From positions 1 through 8,119 of the forward strand of contig DASYOB010000142.1 in assembly GCA_036008175.1 (NCBI GenBank): 8,119 nucleotides of DNA, written 5' to 3'. The DNA is from DATARH01 sp036008175. Its GTDB lineage: Bacteria > Pseudomonadota > Alphaproteobacteria > ATCC43930 > CGMCC-115725. Shown here one piece after another: positions 1-6,482 of this stretch (the stretch's first letter is position 1; each line of letters starts with the position of its first letter). Both the position numbers and the translations under genes were made by a program. Under the pieces are notes generated by a model that was given only the letters and a program-made list of their open reading frames with translations, did not search any database and was not told the DNA's origin.

Positions 1-300
1 GGCGGCGCGCGGCCGCCCATCGCGATCGACGATCACATCGCAGATCAGTCCGAGATCCTCGCCGTTCGGCCCGATCACCTTCCTGCCGAGGACGGTCGCG
101 GATTCGTCGGCATTCAACGGCTCGAGATAGCTGGGTGCCGGGGGCCCGGGTTTTGTCGTCGAGGGTGCCGCGTCGGCGCCGGGTTGCGCCGAGGGGCCTT
201 GCGCCAGCGCCCCGACCGGCGAGGCCGATAGCGTCAGCAATGCCGCTGCGGCGACCGAGGCTCCGAGGCGATGCGACAGATGGTGCAATCGAGCATTCAT
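1..300 (-). CDS. Exported PRC-barrel domain protein (3' end outside window)
   Basis: The first 100 codons of a minus-strand gene are present, with ATG at 300-298; the frame is open to the window edge, so the C-terminus is missing. Residues 1-33 look like a Sec signal peptide: an Arg/His-bearing start, a hydrophobic Ala/Leu core (about 14-26), then a likely signal peptidase I site after ALA at 31-33. A Pro/Ala/Thr-rich linker (about 34-57) follows. From about residue 60 the pattern 'ESATVLGRKVIGPNGEDLG' and 'DVIVDRDGRPRA' is typical of a PRC-barrel beta-domain, a fold found in photosynthetic reaction centre H subunits, RimM and many small periplasmic proteins of alphaproteobacteria. The start codon overlaps the stop of the upstream ABC exporter by ATGA, so translation is probably coupled. 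The domain call is from pattern recognition; the molecular role is unknown. Confidence 0.8.
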   Translation of the reverse strand, partial: MNARLHHLSHRLGASVAAAALLTLSASPVGALAQGPSAQPGADAAPSTTKPGPPAPSYLEPLNADESATVLGRKVIGPNGEDLGLICDVIVDRDGRPRAA

Positions 301-2111
301 GGCCTGCCGGCTGTGCTACCGAGACGGAGCTTCGTCCGGCTGTAAACGCGCCGACGGCGCAGCAGGTCCACGGCAGCGCGGTCTTCAACGATCCGCTGAT
401 GATCCAAGACGATAATGCGATCGAAGGTTGCAAGTGTCGACAGGTGGTGCGTCGCGGCAATCACGGTGCGGCCATTGAACAAGCGCGCCAGCGCGTCCTG
501 GATCAGTTGCTCCGAGGTCGTATCAAGCGCCGAGGTCGCCTCGTCAAGGAGGATGATCGGCGCCTTACACAGAAAGGCTCGCGCTATCGCCAGCCGCTGG
601 CGCTGCCCGCCCGACAGTTTCAGGCCGCGCGAGCCGACGATGGTGTCGAACCCGTCCGGCAGGCGCTCGATGAACTCGGTGCAACGCGCCGCCTCGGCCG
701 CAGCGTACACCTCTTCGTCGCTGGCGCTTGGCCTTCCGTAGCGCAGGTTTTCCATGATCGAGCGATGGAACAGCGAGACGTCCTGATGGACGACCGCAAC
801 CGTCCGGCGCAGGCTCTCCTGGGTGAGTTCGGCGATGTTCTGTTCGTCGATCAGCACCTGCCCGTGTTCCGGATCGTAGAGCCGCTGCATCAGCGCGATG
901 ACGGTCGATTTGCCGACGCCCGACTTGCCGACAATCCCGACCTTCTGGCCGGCCGGAATGTGCAGGGCGAAATCCTGCAGCACCCGTTCGCCGTTCGGGT
1001 AGCTGAAGCATACGTTGAGGAACGAGACAGAGCCGCCCAGATTGATCAGCGGCCGTGCATTGGGCGCGTCGGGCATCTCATGCGGCAGTCCCAATGCCCG
1101 CACCGCTTCGCCGAGCTTCGCCATGTCGAGCAGCAAGTCCACCATCGCCATGGCGAGATCGCGCGAAGCGTGGAGCACGGTGACCCCGAGGGTGGTCGCC
1201 AGCACGACATCCCCGGTTGTGATCTGCCCGGCGCGCCACAGCATGACCGACCAGGCGACGACCGCCGCGGTCACCAGGAACACGCAACCGGCATGGAACA
1301 GCCGGACCCGTTCGAGCGCGCGCTGGCTGTCGCATTGCGCGGCCATTTCGTTGCCGATATGGCGAGACAGCCGCTCACGCTCGCGCTGCGCCGCCGCGAA
1401 GCTCCTGACCAGCCCGATATTGCCGACGATGTCGGCAAGATCTCCGGTGACAGCAGCGGCCCGATCGGCATAGCGGTCGTGAAGAGGGCGGCTCCGCGCG
1501 GCCATGCGCGAGATGAACCCGCCGAGCACCGCTGCGACGACAGCGAGACCCACGGTCAATCGCCAATTGACCGTGCCGAGGACTGCGATACTGCTGACAA
1601 CCGCGGCAGCCGGGGGAATCGTGCTCCAGGTCAGGCGGTTTTCGATGCTGAAGGCGGCATTTCCGGCGGCCACGATCCGGCCGGCAAGCGCGCCCGGAAA
1701 CCGGTCGGCGAAATAGCCGGTGCCATGACCCGATAAGTGCTCGAACAGGTCGATGCGCAGGTCGCCGCCGACCGCGACGAAGATGCGGGCGGCCACCCAT
1801 CCGGCGAGCCGCCACAGCAGGTTGTCGCCAGCGACGAGGGCGAGAAGCAGACCCACCGCCGACCACAGCTGCCAATCGCTCGTATCCCGCGACCCAAGCA
1901 AGTCGACCAGGTGCTTCACCCCGTATTGTGATCCGATCGCACAACCGACGGCGGCCAGCACGGCAGCGAGCACGATCGCGTGGCCGCGACGATGCCGGAG
2001 GACATAATGCAGCAGAAACCGGGCGGGGCCATGCTGCGCGAACTCGGGCAAGGAGACTGGTGTGCCCGCAGCGGTGCTGGCCGAAGCTCGGCGAAACCGA
2101 AGACCTATCAC
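297..2111 (-). CDS. ABC exporter, fused membrane and ATPase domains (MsbA/type IV type)
   Basis: This is a 604-residue half-transporter that should homodimerise in the inner membrane and export a substrate using ATP. Residues about 30-340 form the membrane domain, with hydrophobic segments near 45-67, 83-105, 165-200, 272-293 and 300-315. The ATPase domain follows with all hallmarks: Walker A GKSGVGKST (395-403), Q-loop Gln443, signature LSGGQ (499-503), Walker B IILLDE (519-524) with Glu524, D-loop SALD, and H-loop His555 in 'THHLST'. It therefore looks catalytically intact, and its length is usual for the family. The start is GTG at 2111, chosen because GGAGG lies 9 nt upstream and the protein matches family length. 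It lies downstream of a glycosyltransferase and its stop overlaps the start of an exported PRC-barrel gene. The substrate cannot be read from sequence; lipids, glycolipids and peptides are all exported by this family. Confidence 0.93.
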   Translation of the reverse strand: MIGLRFRRASASTAAGTPVSLPEFAQHGPARFLLHYVLRHRRGHAIVLAAVLAAVGCAIGSQYGVKHLVDLLGSRDTSDWQLWSAVGLLLALVAGDNLLWRLAGWVAARIFVAVGGDLRIDLFEHLSGHGTGYFADRFPGALAGRIVAAGNAAFSIENRLTWSTIPPAAAVVSSIAVLGTVNWRLTVGLAVVAAVLGGFISRMAARSRPLHDRYADRAAAVTGDLADIVGNIGLVRSFAAAQRERERLSRHIGNEMAAQCDSQRALERVRLFHAGCVFLVTAAVVAWSVMLWRAGQITTGDVVLATTLGVTVLHASRDLAMAMVDLLLDMAKLGEAVRALGLPHEMPDAPNARPLINLGGSVSFLNVCFSYPNGERVLQDFALHIPAGQKVGIVGKSGVGKSTVIALMQRLYDPEHGQVLIDEQNIAELTQESLRRTVAVVHQDVSLFHRSIMENLRYGRPSASDEEVYAAAEAARCTEFIERLPDGFDTIVGSRGLKLSGGQRQRLAIARAFLCKAPIILLDEATSALDTTSEQLIQDALARLFNGRTVIAATHHLSTLATFDRIIVLDHQRIVEDRAAVDLLRRRRVYSRTKLRLGSTAGRP

Positions 2112-2120
2112 GGACTTCCG

Positions 2121-2125
2121 CCTCC
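2121..2125 (-). promoter_or_regulatory. Shine-Dalgarno of the ABC exporter
   Basis: The minus strand reads GGAGG here, 9 nt before the GTG at 2111. It decides the non-ATG start of the exporter, since no in-frame ATG near the start has a comparable site. Confidence 0.7.
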
Positions 2126-2148
2126 GCGATTTGCTTGACGGGTGCTTT

Positions 2149-2190
2149 GCCCGACCGGATGTCGGGCGCGTCTGAGAAATCTCTCAGACG
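2149..2190 (-). other. Tandem hairpins between glycosyltransferase and exporter
   Basis: Two perfect inverted repeats lie 1 nt apart. The first is 2149-2167, GCCCGAC / GTCGGGC, a 7-bp stem with a 5-nt loop. The second is 2169-2190, CGTCTGAGA / TCTCAGACG, a 9-bp stem with a 4-nt loop; it contains the glycosyltransferase stop codon (2184-2186). On the minus strand the 9-bp hairpin comes first. No run of T follows either stem in either direction, so a classical intrinsic terminator is not supported. They could be a U-less partial terminator, an RNA-processing or 3'-end stabilising element, or an operator. The structure is directly visible; its role is inference. Confidence 0.6.
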
Positions 2191-3233
2191 GCCTTCCGCA
2201 GCGGCTGCTCACGTGCGATCAGGCGGCGATAAACGTTGAGGTAGTCCTCGGCCATCCGGCGGGCGGTGAAGCGCTCCTCGAACACCCGCCGCACCCGGGA
2301 GCGCTCGAGCTGGCCCAGGCGAGTCGCCGCCTCGGCCGCCTCCGCCTCGGTATCGACGATGAAACCGGTGATGCCGTCGTCGACGATCTCCGGAACCGAG
2401 GCGCAGCGGAACGCGATCACCGGCGTGCCGCACGCCATCGCCTCGATCATCGCGAGACCGAACGGCTCGGGCCAGGCAATCGGAAACAGCATCCCCGCGG
2501 CGTTGCCGAGGAACTCGGATTTCTGATCATCGCCGATCTCGCCGATGAACTCGACGCCGGGCGCCGCCAGCATCGGCTTGACGATCTCCTCGAAATACTG
2601 CCGGTCGACCTTGTCCACCTTGGCGGCGAGCCTGATCGGCATTCCCGCTTTTTGCGCGATGCGGATCGCGGCATCCGGCGCCTTTTCCGGCGAAATCCGG
2701 CCAAGAAAGGCAAGATACCCGCCCGCCCCGAACCTGGGCAGCAGCCGCCGCTCGGGGATGCCGTGATGGATCGTCGCCACGTAATTGGCCTGCGGCAACG
2801 GCCGACGCTGTGCATCCGAAATCGAGACGACGGGGACGTCGTCGAAGGAATCGTAGATGCGCTGCAGCACGAGAAGGTCGAGCCTCCCATGCAGCGTGGT
2901 GACGAATGGCACGCCGAGGCGCCGCAATACCGGGTAGGCGAGGTAGTCCACGTGACTATGGATCACGTCGAACTCCTCCGCCTGGCGCGCCAAGGTCTCG
3001 ATCATCACCATATGCGGCGCCAGGTAATCGCAGATCGACGGATCGAGCCGAAGCGCCTGCGGCCATACCGGCGCGAGCCGGGCGTTGACGATGCTATCGC
3101 CGCTGGCGAACAGCGTGACCTCATGGCCGAGGGCTGTCAGTTCCTCGGTCAGGTAAGCGACAATGCGTTCGCTGCCGCCGTATAACTTCGGCGGCACCGC
3201 TTCCATCAGCGGTGCGACTTGTGCGATTCTCAT
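2184..3233 (-). CDS. GT4-family glycosyltransferase (GT-B fold)
   Basis: A 349-residue cytoplasmic or membrane-associated enzyme that should move a sugar from an activated nucleotide donor to an acceptor with retention. The N-terminal Rossmann half begins MRIAQVAPL and has the glycine loop LYGGSER (18-23), 'GHEVTLFASGD' (36-46) and 'DVIHSHVDY' (89-97). The C-terminal half has 'LAFLGRISPEKAPD' (174-187) and the family's E-x7-E motif EPFGLAMIE (Glu256, Glu264), followed by 'ACGTPVIA' (267-274), which binds the donor. No signal peptide or membrane segment is seen. Family members start at MRIAQVAP, so ATG at 3233 was chosen; ATG at 3239 is possible, neither has a strong ribosome site (GAG lies 9 nt before 3233). 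The open frame to 3344 would overlap the divergent gene and is unlikely. Donor and acceptor are unknown. It may be cotranscribed with the ABC exporter 72 nt downstream. Confidence 0.9.
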   Translation of the reverse strand: MRIAQVAPLMEAVPPKLYGGSERIVAYLTEELTALGHEVTLFASGDSIVNARLAPVWPQALRLDPSICDYLAPHMVMIETLARQAEEFDVIHSHVDYLAYPVLRRLGVPFVTTLHGRLDLLVLQRIYDSFDDVPVVSISDAQRRPLPQANYVATIHHGIPERRLLPRFGAGGYLAFLGRISPEKAPDAAIRIAQKAGMPIRLAAKVDKVDRQYFEEIVKPMLAAPGVEFIGEIGDDQKSEFLGNAAGMLFPIAWPEPFGLAMIEAMACGTPVIAFRCASVPEIVDDGITGFIVDTEAEAAEAATRLGQLERSRVRRVFEERFTARRMAEDYLNVYRRLIAREQPLRKAV

Positions 3234-3338
3234 CTGCATCGGCTCGGTTGGGGGACTGTTCGAAAACATCCAGCGCGGGTCATCGTTCACGCGCCGCGAT
3301 TGCGACGATCCGACGCAAGCAGGGGGTGCACAAACGCT
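3234..3338. promoter_or_regulatory. Divergent intergenic region with an imperfect palindrome
   Basis: This 105-bp gap separates the divergent glycosyltransferase and SDR genes and must hold both promoters, unless transcripts start inside coding sequence. I find no convincing -35/-10 pair in either direction. A 19-bp imperfect palindrome at 3300-3318 has arms TTGCG and CGCAA and is symmetric at 14 of 19 positions. It could bind a dimeric regulator. AGGGGG at 3321-3326 is the likely ribosome site of the SDR gene, 12 nt before its ATG. Confidence 0.4.
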
Positions 3339-4091
3339 ATGCAATTGCCGGGAAAGGTGGCGCTGGTCACCGGCGCGCAGCAGGGGATCGGGCGCGCCAC
3401 GGCGCTCGCCTTCGCAGAGGCCGGCGCCGATGTCGCGGTCAACTGGCTCGACAATGCCGAGGCGGCCGAGCAGGTCGCCGAAATCGTCCGCGCCACCGGC
3501 CGCCGCGCCCTGCCCATACAGGCCAATGTCGCCCGGCGCGTCCAGGTCGAGGCCATGGTCGCGGCGGTTGAGGACGGCCTCGGTCCGATCGACGTGCTGG
3601 TCAACAACGCCGGCGTATTTCCGCGTGTGCCGTTCCTCGATATGAGCGAGGACGATTGGGACTATGTGCTCGACGTCAATCTCAAGGGCTCGTTCTTTTG
3701 CGCGCAGGCGGCGGCGAAGAGCATGGTGGCCGGCGGGCGGCAGGGCTCAATAATCAACCTGACCTCCGGCGCTGCCTATCGCGGTTCGCCGCGCGGGGTG
3801 CATTACTGCGCGAGCAAGGGTGGAGTGTTGTCGATGACCCGGCAGATGGCGTTGGAGTTGGCGCCGCACGGGATCCGCGTCAACGCGATTGCACCCGGTC
3901 TCACCGACACCGCGCAGCCGCGCTATGGCAGCAGTGAGGAGGAGATCGAGGCTGCCGGGCATGCGATCCCGTTGGGTCGCATCGCGCAGCCCGAGGACAT
4001 CGCGCGCGCCGCGGTGTTCCTCGCCTCCGTCGATGCCGGTTTCGTCACCGGTCACACGCTGCATGTCAATGGCGGCGCTTATCTGGGATAG
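3339..4091 (+). CDS. Short-chain dehydrogenase/reductase (classical SDR, FabG-like)
   Basis: A 250-residue classical SDR, a soluble NAD(P)-dependent oxidoreductase acting on a hydroxyl or carbonyl substrate. All key elements are present: the cofactor motif TGAQQGIG (11-18), NNAG (89-92), structural Asn114, catalytic Ser143, Tyr156 and Lys160 (YCASK), the PG turn (186-187), and the C-terminal 'GHTLHVNGGAYLG', usual for FabG-like enzymes. Length matches the family exactly. The residues after the second strand (VNWLD) do not settle NADH versus NADPH. Start is ATG 3339, where homology to MQLPGKVALVTG begins; a frame open to 3219 adds 40 residues with no SDR character and overlaps the divergent gene's start. 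Three nt separate its stop from the HlyU-family gene, so the two are very likely one transcript. Many SDRs like this are mislabelled 3-oxoacyl-ACP reductase; the true substrate is unknown. Confidence 0.94.
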   Translation: MQLPGKVALVTGAQQGIGRATALAFAEAGADVAVNWLDNAEAAEQVAEIVRATGRRALPIQANVARRVQVEAMVAAVEDGLGPIDVLVNNAGVFPRVPFLDMSEDDWDYVLDVNLKGSFFCAQAAAKSMVAGGRQGSIINLTSGAAYRGSPRGVHYCASKGGVLSMTRQMALELAPHGIRVNAIAPGLTDTAQPRYGSSEEEIEAAGHAIPLGRIAQPEDIARAAVFLASVDAGFVTGHTLHVNGGAYLG

Positions 4092-4094
4092 ATC

Positions 4095-4382
4095 GTGGCT
4101 TCGATGTTCAAAGCGCTGTGGAGCCGATTGTTCGGCGACGTCGCAATCGATCCCCAGGAGGACCCGGTCGAATACAACGGCTATCGCATCCGTCCGACGC
4201 CATATGCGAGCAAGGGGCATTATCAGACCGCCGGCACGATCGAGAAGGAAGTCGGCGGCGAACTCAAAGAGCATCGCTTCGTCCGCGCCGAGACCCATTC
4301 GAGCCGGGAGGAGGCGATCGCTTTCTCGATCGCCAAGGCCAAACAGATTATCGACGAGCAGGGCGACCGGCTGTTCGGCTAG
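4095..4382 (+). CDS. HlyU-family small protein
   Basis: A 95-residue protein with the pattern of the Pfam HlyU family: 'VEYNGYRIRPTPY' (25-37), 'GHYQTAGTIEKE' (41-52), 'HRFVRAETHSSREEA' (60-74) and the C-terminal 'AKQIIDEQGDRLF' (82-94), a very characteristic ending. Named for a Vibrio haemolysin activator, but most alphaproteobacterial members are uncharacterised, so a regulatory role should not be assumed. No signal peptide or membrane segment is seen. The start is probably GTG at 4095, with GGGA 6 nt upstream; ATG at 4104 would give MFKALWSRLFG and is a real alternative. It follows the SDR stop after 3 nt and ends in a stop codon shared as a palindrome with the convergent lyase gene. Confidence 0.82.
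   Translation: MASMFKALWSRLFGDVAIDPQEDPVEYNGYRIRPTPYASKGHYQTAGTIEKEVGGELKEHRFVRAETHSSREEAIAFSIAKAKQIIDEQGDRLFG
4379..4382. other. CTAG palindrome encoding both convergent stop codons
   Basis: Positions 4380-4382 read TAG on the plus strand (HlyU-family stop), and 4381-4379 read TAG on the minus strand (lyase stop). The two genes therefore overlap tail to tail by 4 bp, leaving no room for a terminator between them. Confidence 0.95.
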
Positions 4383-5740
4383 TCCTCGGAAAGCTCTGCT
4401 GCCGTCGTACGGGCGCGGGCGGCGGCGTCGCGCGCCATCTCGGCGCACAGGCCGGTATAGCCGGCGGGATCGAGCAATGCATCGATTTCGTGCAGCTTAA
4501 GGTGGGCGGTTACGCGCAGATCGGCCGCCAACAACGCGCCGAAGGATTTGCCCTCGACAAACGCGGCTTGCGCCGCCTCGTAGACGACATCGTGCGCGTG
4601 TTGCCGGCCGATGGTCTTGCCGAGATTCAGCATCACCGCCTCGGCCATGATCAGCCCACCGCCGAGATCGAGATTGCGGCGCATGCGCTCGGGATCGAGC
4701 CGCAGCCCGCGCAGCACCTCGACGAGCCGGCTCAGCATGTCGCCGGTGGCGATCGCGGCGCGCGCCTCGGCGGCGTCCATCATCACGCTGGTGGTGCGGT
4801 CGGCCTCGTGCTCGGTCTGCATCGCTTCGAGCGCCAGCGGTACGCAAGAGCGGATCTCGGCCGAGGCGGCAATGATGTCCTGGCACAGTTTGGGGTTGCG
4901 CTTCTGCGGCATCGTCGAGCTGCCGACGGTGCCCGGCGGCACCGGCTCCTCGACCTCGCCGAACTCGGTCTTCATCAGCGTGTAGATCTCGCGGGCGATC
5001 TTGCCGCAAGTCGCGGCGAGCAGGCCGAGGAGGCAGATGTTTTCGGCGAGGTGGTCGCCCAAGGCGCGCGACGGCACCGCCATCGGCTCCATCCCGAGCT
5101 GCCGGGCGATCCCGGCCTGCACCGCCGGCCCGTCCTTGCCGAGCGAGGCGAAGGTGCCGGCGCCGCCGCCGAGCATCGCGACAAAGATGCGCGGCGCGGC
5201 CTGGCGCAACCGCTCCGCATGCCGGATCAGCTCGTCGATCCATACCGCCGGCTTGTAGCCGAAGGTGGCGGGGACCGCGTGCTGGCCGTGGGTGCGGCCG
5301 GCGATCGGCATGTCGGCGCCCTTTTCGGCGAGATCGGCGGCGGCGAGCAACGCGTCGCCGATCAGCCGCAGAAAGATGCGATGCGCCTGACGCAGCACCA
5401 GTAAATCGCCGGTCTGGGTAATGTTCTGCGTCGTCGCGCCCCAATGCACCCAGCCGCCATGAGGCTCGCCGACGATCCGCGACAGCTCCCAGACGAGCGG
5501 CACGATGGTATGGCCGGTGCGGGCGAAGCCTTCGTCGATGCGGGCGCGGTCGAGGAGGTCGAGGCGAGCAGCGCGGGCGATCGCCTCCGCTGCCTCGGCC
5601 GGGATGATGCCGAGCTCGGCCTGCGCCCGGGCCAGTGCCGCCTCGACATCGAGCCAGGCCTGCCAGCGGTTCTCCAGCTTGTAGAGCGCGCGGATGCCGG
5701 GGTCCGAGACGCGCGCGGCGGTCGGCAGCTCGTCGCTCAC
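4379..5740 (-). CDS. Fumarase/adenylosuccinate-lyase superfamily enzyme, CMLE-like
   Basis: A 453-residue soluble enzyme of the superfamily that eliminates or cyclises dicarboxylate substrates as a homotetramer. The three conserved regions are present: HWGATTQNITQT (99-110), GRTHGQHAVPATFG (148-161) and the signature GSSTMPQKRNP (273-283), whose serine loop provides the catalytic base in relatives. An adenylosuccinate-lyase-type C-terminal domain follows, with 'LLDPAGYTGLCAEM' (422-435). This ending and the overall pattern resemble 3-carboxy-cis,cis-muconate cycloisomerase-like members more than housekeeping PurB, but the substrate is not resolved. The start is GTG at 5740, overlapping the TGA of the upstream isomerase-like gene (GTGA), so the pair is translationally coupled. 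The pairing suggests aromatic or related dicarboxylate metabolism rather than purine synthesis. Superfamily: near certain; CMLE-like: moderate. Confidence 0.88.
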   Translation of the reverse strand: MSDELPTAARVSDPGIRALYKLENRWQAWLDVEAALARAQAELGIIPAEAAEAIARAARLDLLDRARIDEGFARTGHTIVPLVWELSRIVGEPHGGWVHWGATTQNITQTGDLLVLRQAHRIFLRLIGDALLAAADLAEKGADMPIAGRTHGQHAVPATFGYKPAVWIDELIRHAERLRQAAPRIFVAMLGGGAGTFASLGKDGPAVQAGIARQLGMEPMAVPSRALGDHLAENICLLGLLAATCGKIAREIYTLMKTEFGEVEEPVPPGTVGSSTMPQKRNPKLCQDIIAASAEIRSCVPLALEAMQTEHEADRTTSVMMDAAEARAAIATGDMLSRLVEVLRGLRLDPERMRRNLDLGGGLIMAEAVMLNLGKTIGRQHAHDVVYEAAQAAFVEGKSFGALLAADLRVTAHLKLHEIDALLDPAGYTGLCAEMARDAAARARTTAAELSED

Positions 5741-6384
5741 GAGGCGTTCTCCCGCGCCGGTCCGGCGAGCATTTCCCGGATGTCGGGCAGGTGCTCGCGA
5801 CCCCAGAACAGCTCGCCGTCGATGATAAAGCTCGGCACGCCGAAGACGCCCTTCTCCTCGGCTTCGCGGCAGATGCCGGCGAGTTCTTGTGGTGCATCCG
5901 CGGCGGCATAGGCTGCGAACCCGGCGGTATCGGCACTTGCCTCAGTCAGCACGGCGGCGATCACGGCGGGGTCCTCGATATCGAGCTCGCGCTTCCAGAA
6001 GCGCTCGAACACCATATCGAGATAGCGCCGCAACACCGCTTCGCCTTGCTGCTTGGCATAGAGCATGCCGTAGAACGCCACCCTCGAATCCCAGATCTTC
6101 TGCGTACCGCGGATCATCAGACCGCGCTTACGGGCTTGGCGACGGCAATCCATGTAGCTGTACTTGACCCGCCGCCATTGATGCGGCGTCCGCTCCGCCT
6201 CCAAAACCCGGCCGCTGTCGTCGACCCGCGCCGACCCCATGAAATCGGCGAGGTCGAGATCGTAGGGCAGCCAGTCGAGGCGGACCGGAAAATCGCGCTC
6301 CAGCTCGTAGGCGAGATCCTTCGCCAGGTAGGCGTAGGGGCTTTTGAAATCGGTATAAACAATAATTGGGCGCGGCTCGGCCAT
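5737..6384 (-). CDS. DsbA-fold 2-hydroxychromene-2-carboxylate isomerase-like protein
   Basis: A 215-residue protein of the DsbA/kappa-GST thioredoxin fold. The position of the CxxC redox motif is taken by SPYAYL (15-20), with the serine typical of HCCA isomerases, so it should not be a disulfide oxidase. An all-helical insertion occupies about 60-170. The fold then resumes with 'GVFGVPSFIIDG' (179-190), including the conserved cis-proline Pro184, and 'LFWGREHL' (192-199). No signal peptide is visible, so it is cytosolic. Known family members isomerise 2-hydroxychromene-2-carboxylate, with glutathione, in naphthalene breakdown, but most homologues have untested substrates. Start ATG 6384 has AGGAG 9 nt upstream (6394-6398). 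It is the first gene of a two-gene unit with the lyase, coupled by a GTGA overlap. Confidence 0.87.
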   Translation of the reverse strand: MAEPRPIIVYTDFKSPYAYLAKDLAYELERDFPVRLDWLPYDLDLADFMGSARVDDSGRVLEAERTPHQWRRVKYSYMDCRRQARKRGLMIRGTQKIWDSRVAFYGMLYAKQQGEAVLRRYLDMVFERFWKRELDIEDPAVIAAVLTEASADTAGFAAYAAADAPQELAGICREAEEKGVFGVPSFIIDGELFWGREHLPDIREMLAGPARENAS

Positions 6385-6455
6385 TCGGGGAGGCTCCTCG
6401 GTTTGCTCCGGAATTCTGCGCCGCGGCGACGCCTGAGCAACCTGTTTCTAGCGCG

Positions 6456-6472
6456 GCCGCACGACGTGCGGC
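6456..6472 (-). other. GC-rich hairpin after the universal stress gene
   Basis: GCCGCAC / GTGCGGC form a perfect 7-bp stem with a 3-nt loop, 10 nt past the stop of the universal stress gene. No T-run follows on the minus strand, so it is a possible transcript-end or stabilising hairpin rather than a proven terminator. The rest of the 98-bp gap (6385-6482) shows only the ribosome site of the isomerase-like gene. Confidence 0.45.
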
Positions 6473-6482
6473 TCCGCCGGTA

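Noticed and set aside
135..1736. 533-codon plus-strand open frame
   Set aside because: It is antisense to the ABC exporter, whose full motif set is on the other strand. The translation is Arg/Ala/Asp-rich without any domain; long antisense frames are common in GC-rich coding DNA.
2142..3185. 347-codon plus-strand open frame
   Set aside because: Antisense shadow of the GT4 glycosyltransferase, with no recognisable motif or ribosome site.
3234..3344. N-terminal extension of the glycosyltransferase to 3344
   Set aside because: The 37 extra residues have no family resemblance and would overlap the divergent SDR start; MRIAQVAP at 3233 is the family-typical start.
4118..5404. 428-codon plus-strand open frame
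   Set aside because: It overlaps the HlyU-family gene out of frame and is antisense to the lyase; composition is His/Arg/Gly-rich and shows no fold pattern.
4497..5936. 479-codon minus-strand open frame
   Set aside because: Out-of-frame shadow of the lyase and isomerase-like genes; very Arg-rich, no motif.
6456..6472. Intrinsic terminator of the universal stress gene
   Set aside because: The stem is perfect, but no T-run follows on the minus strand, so it is reported only as a hairpin.
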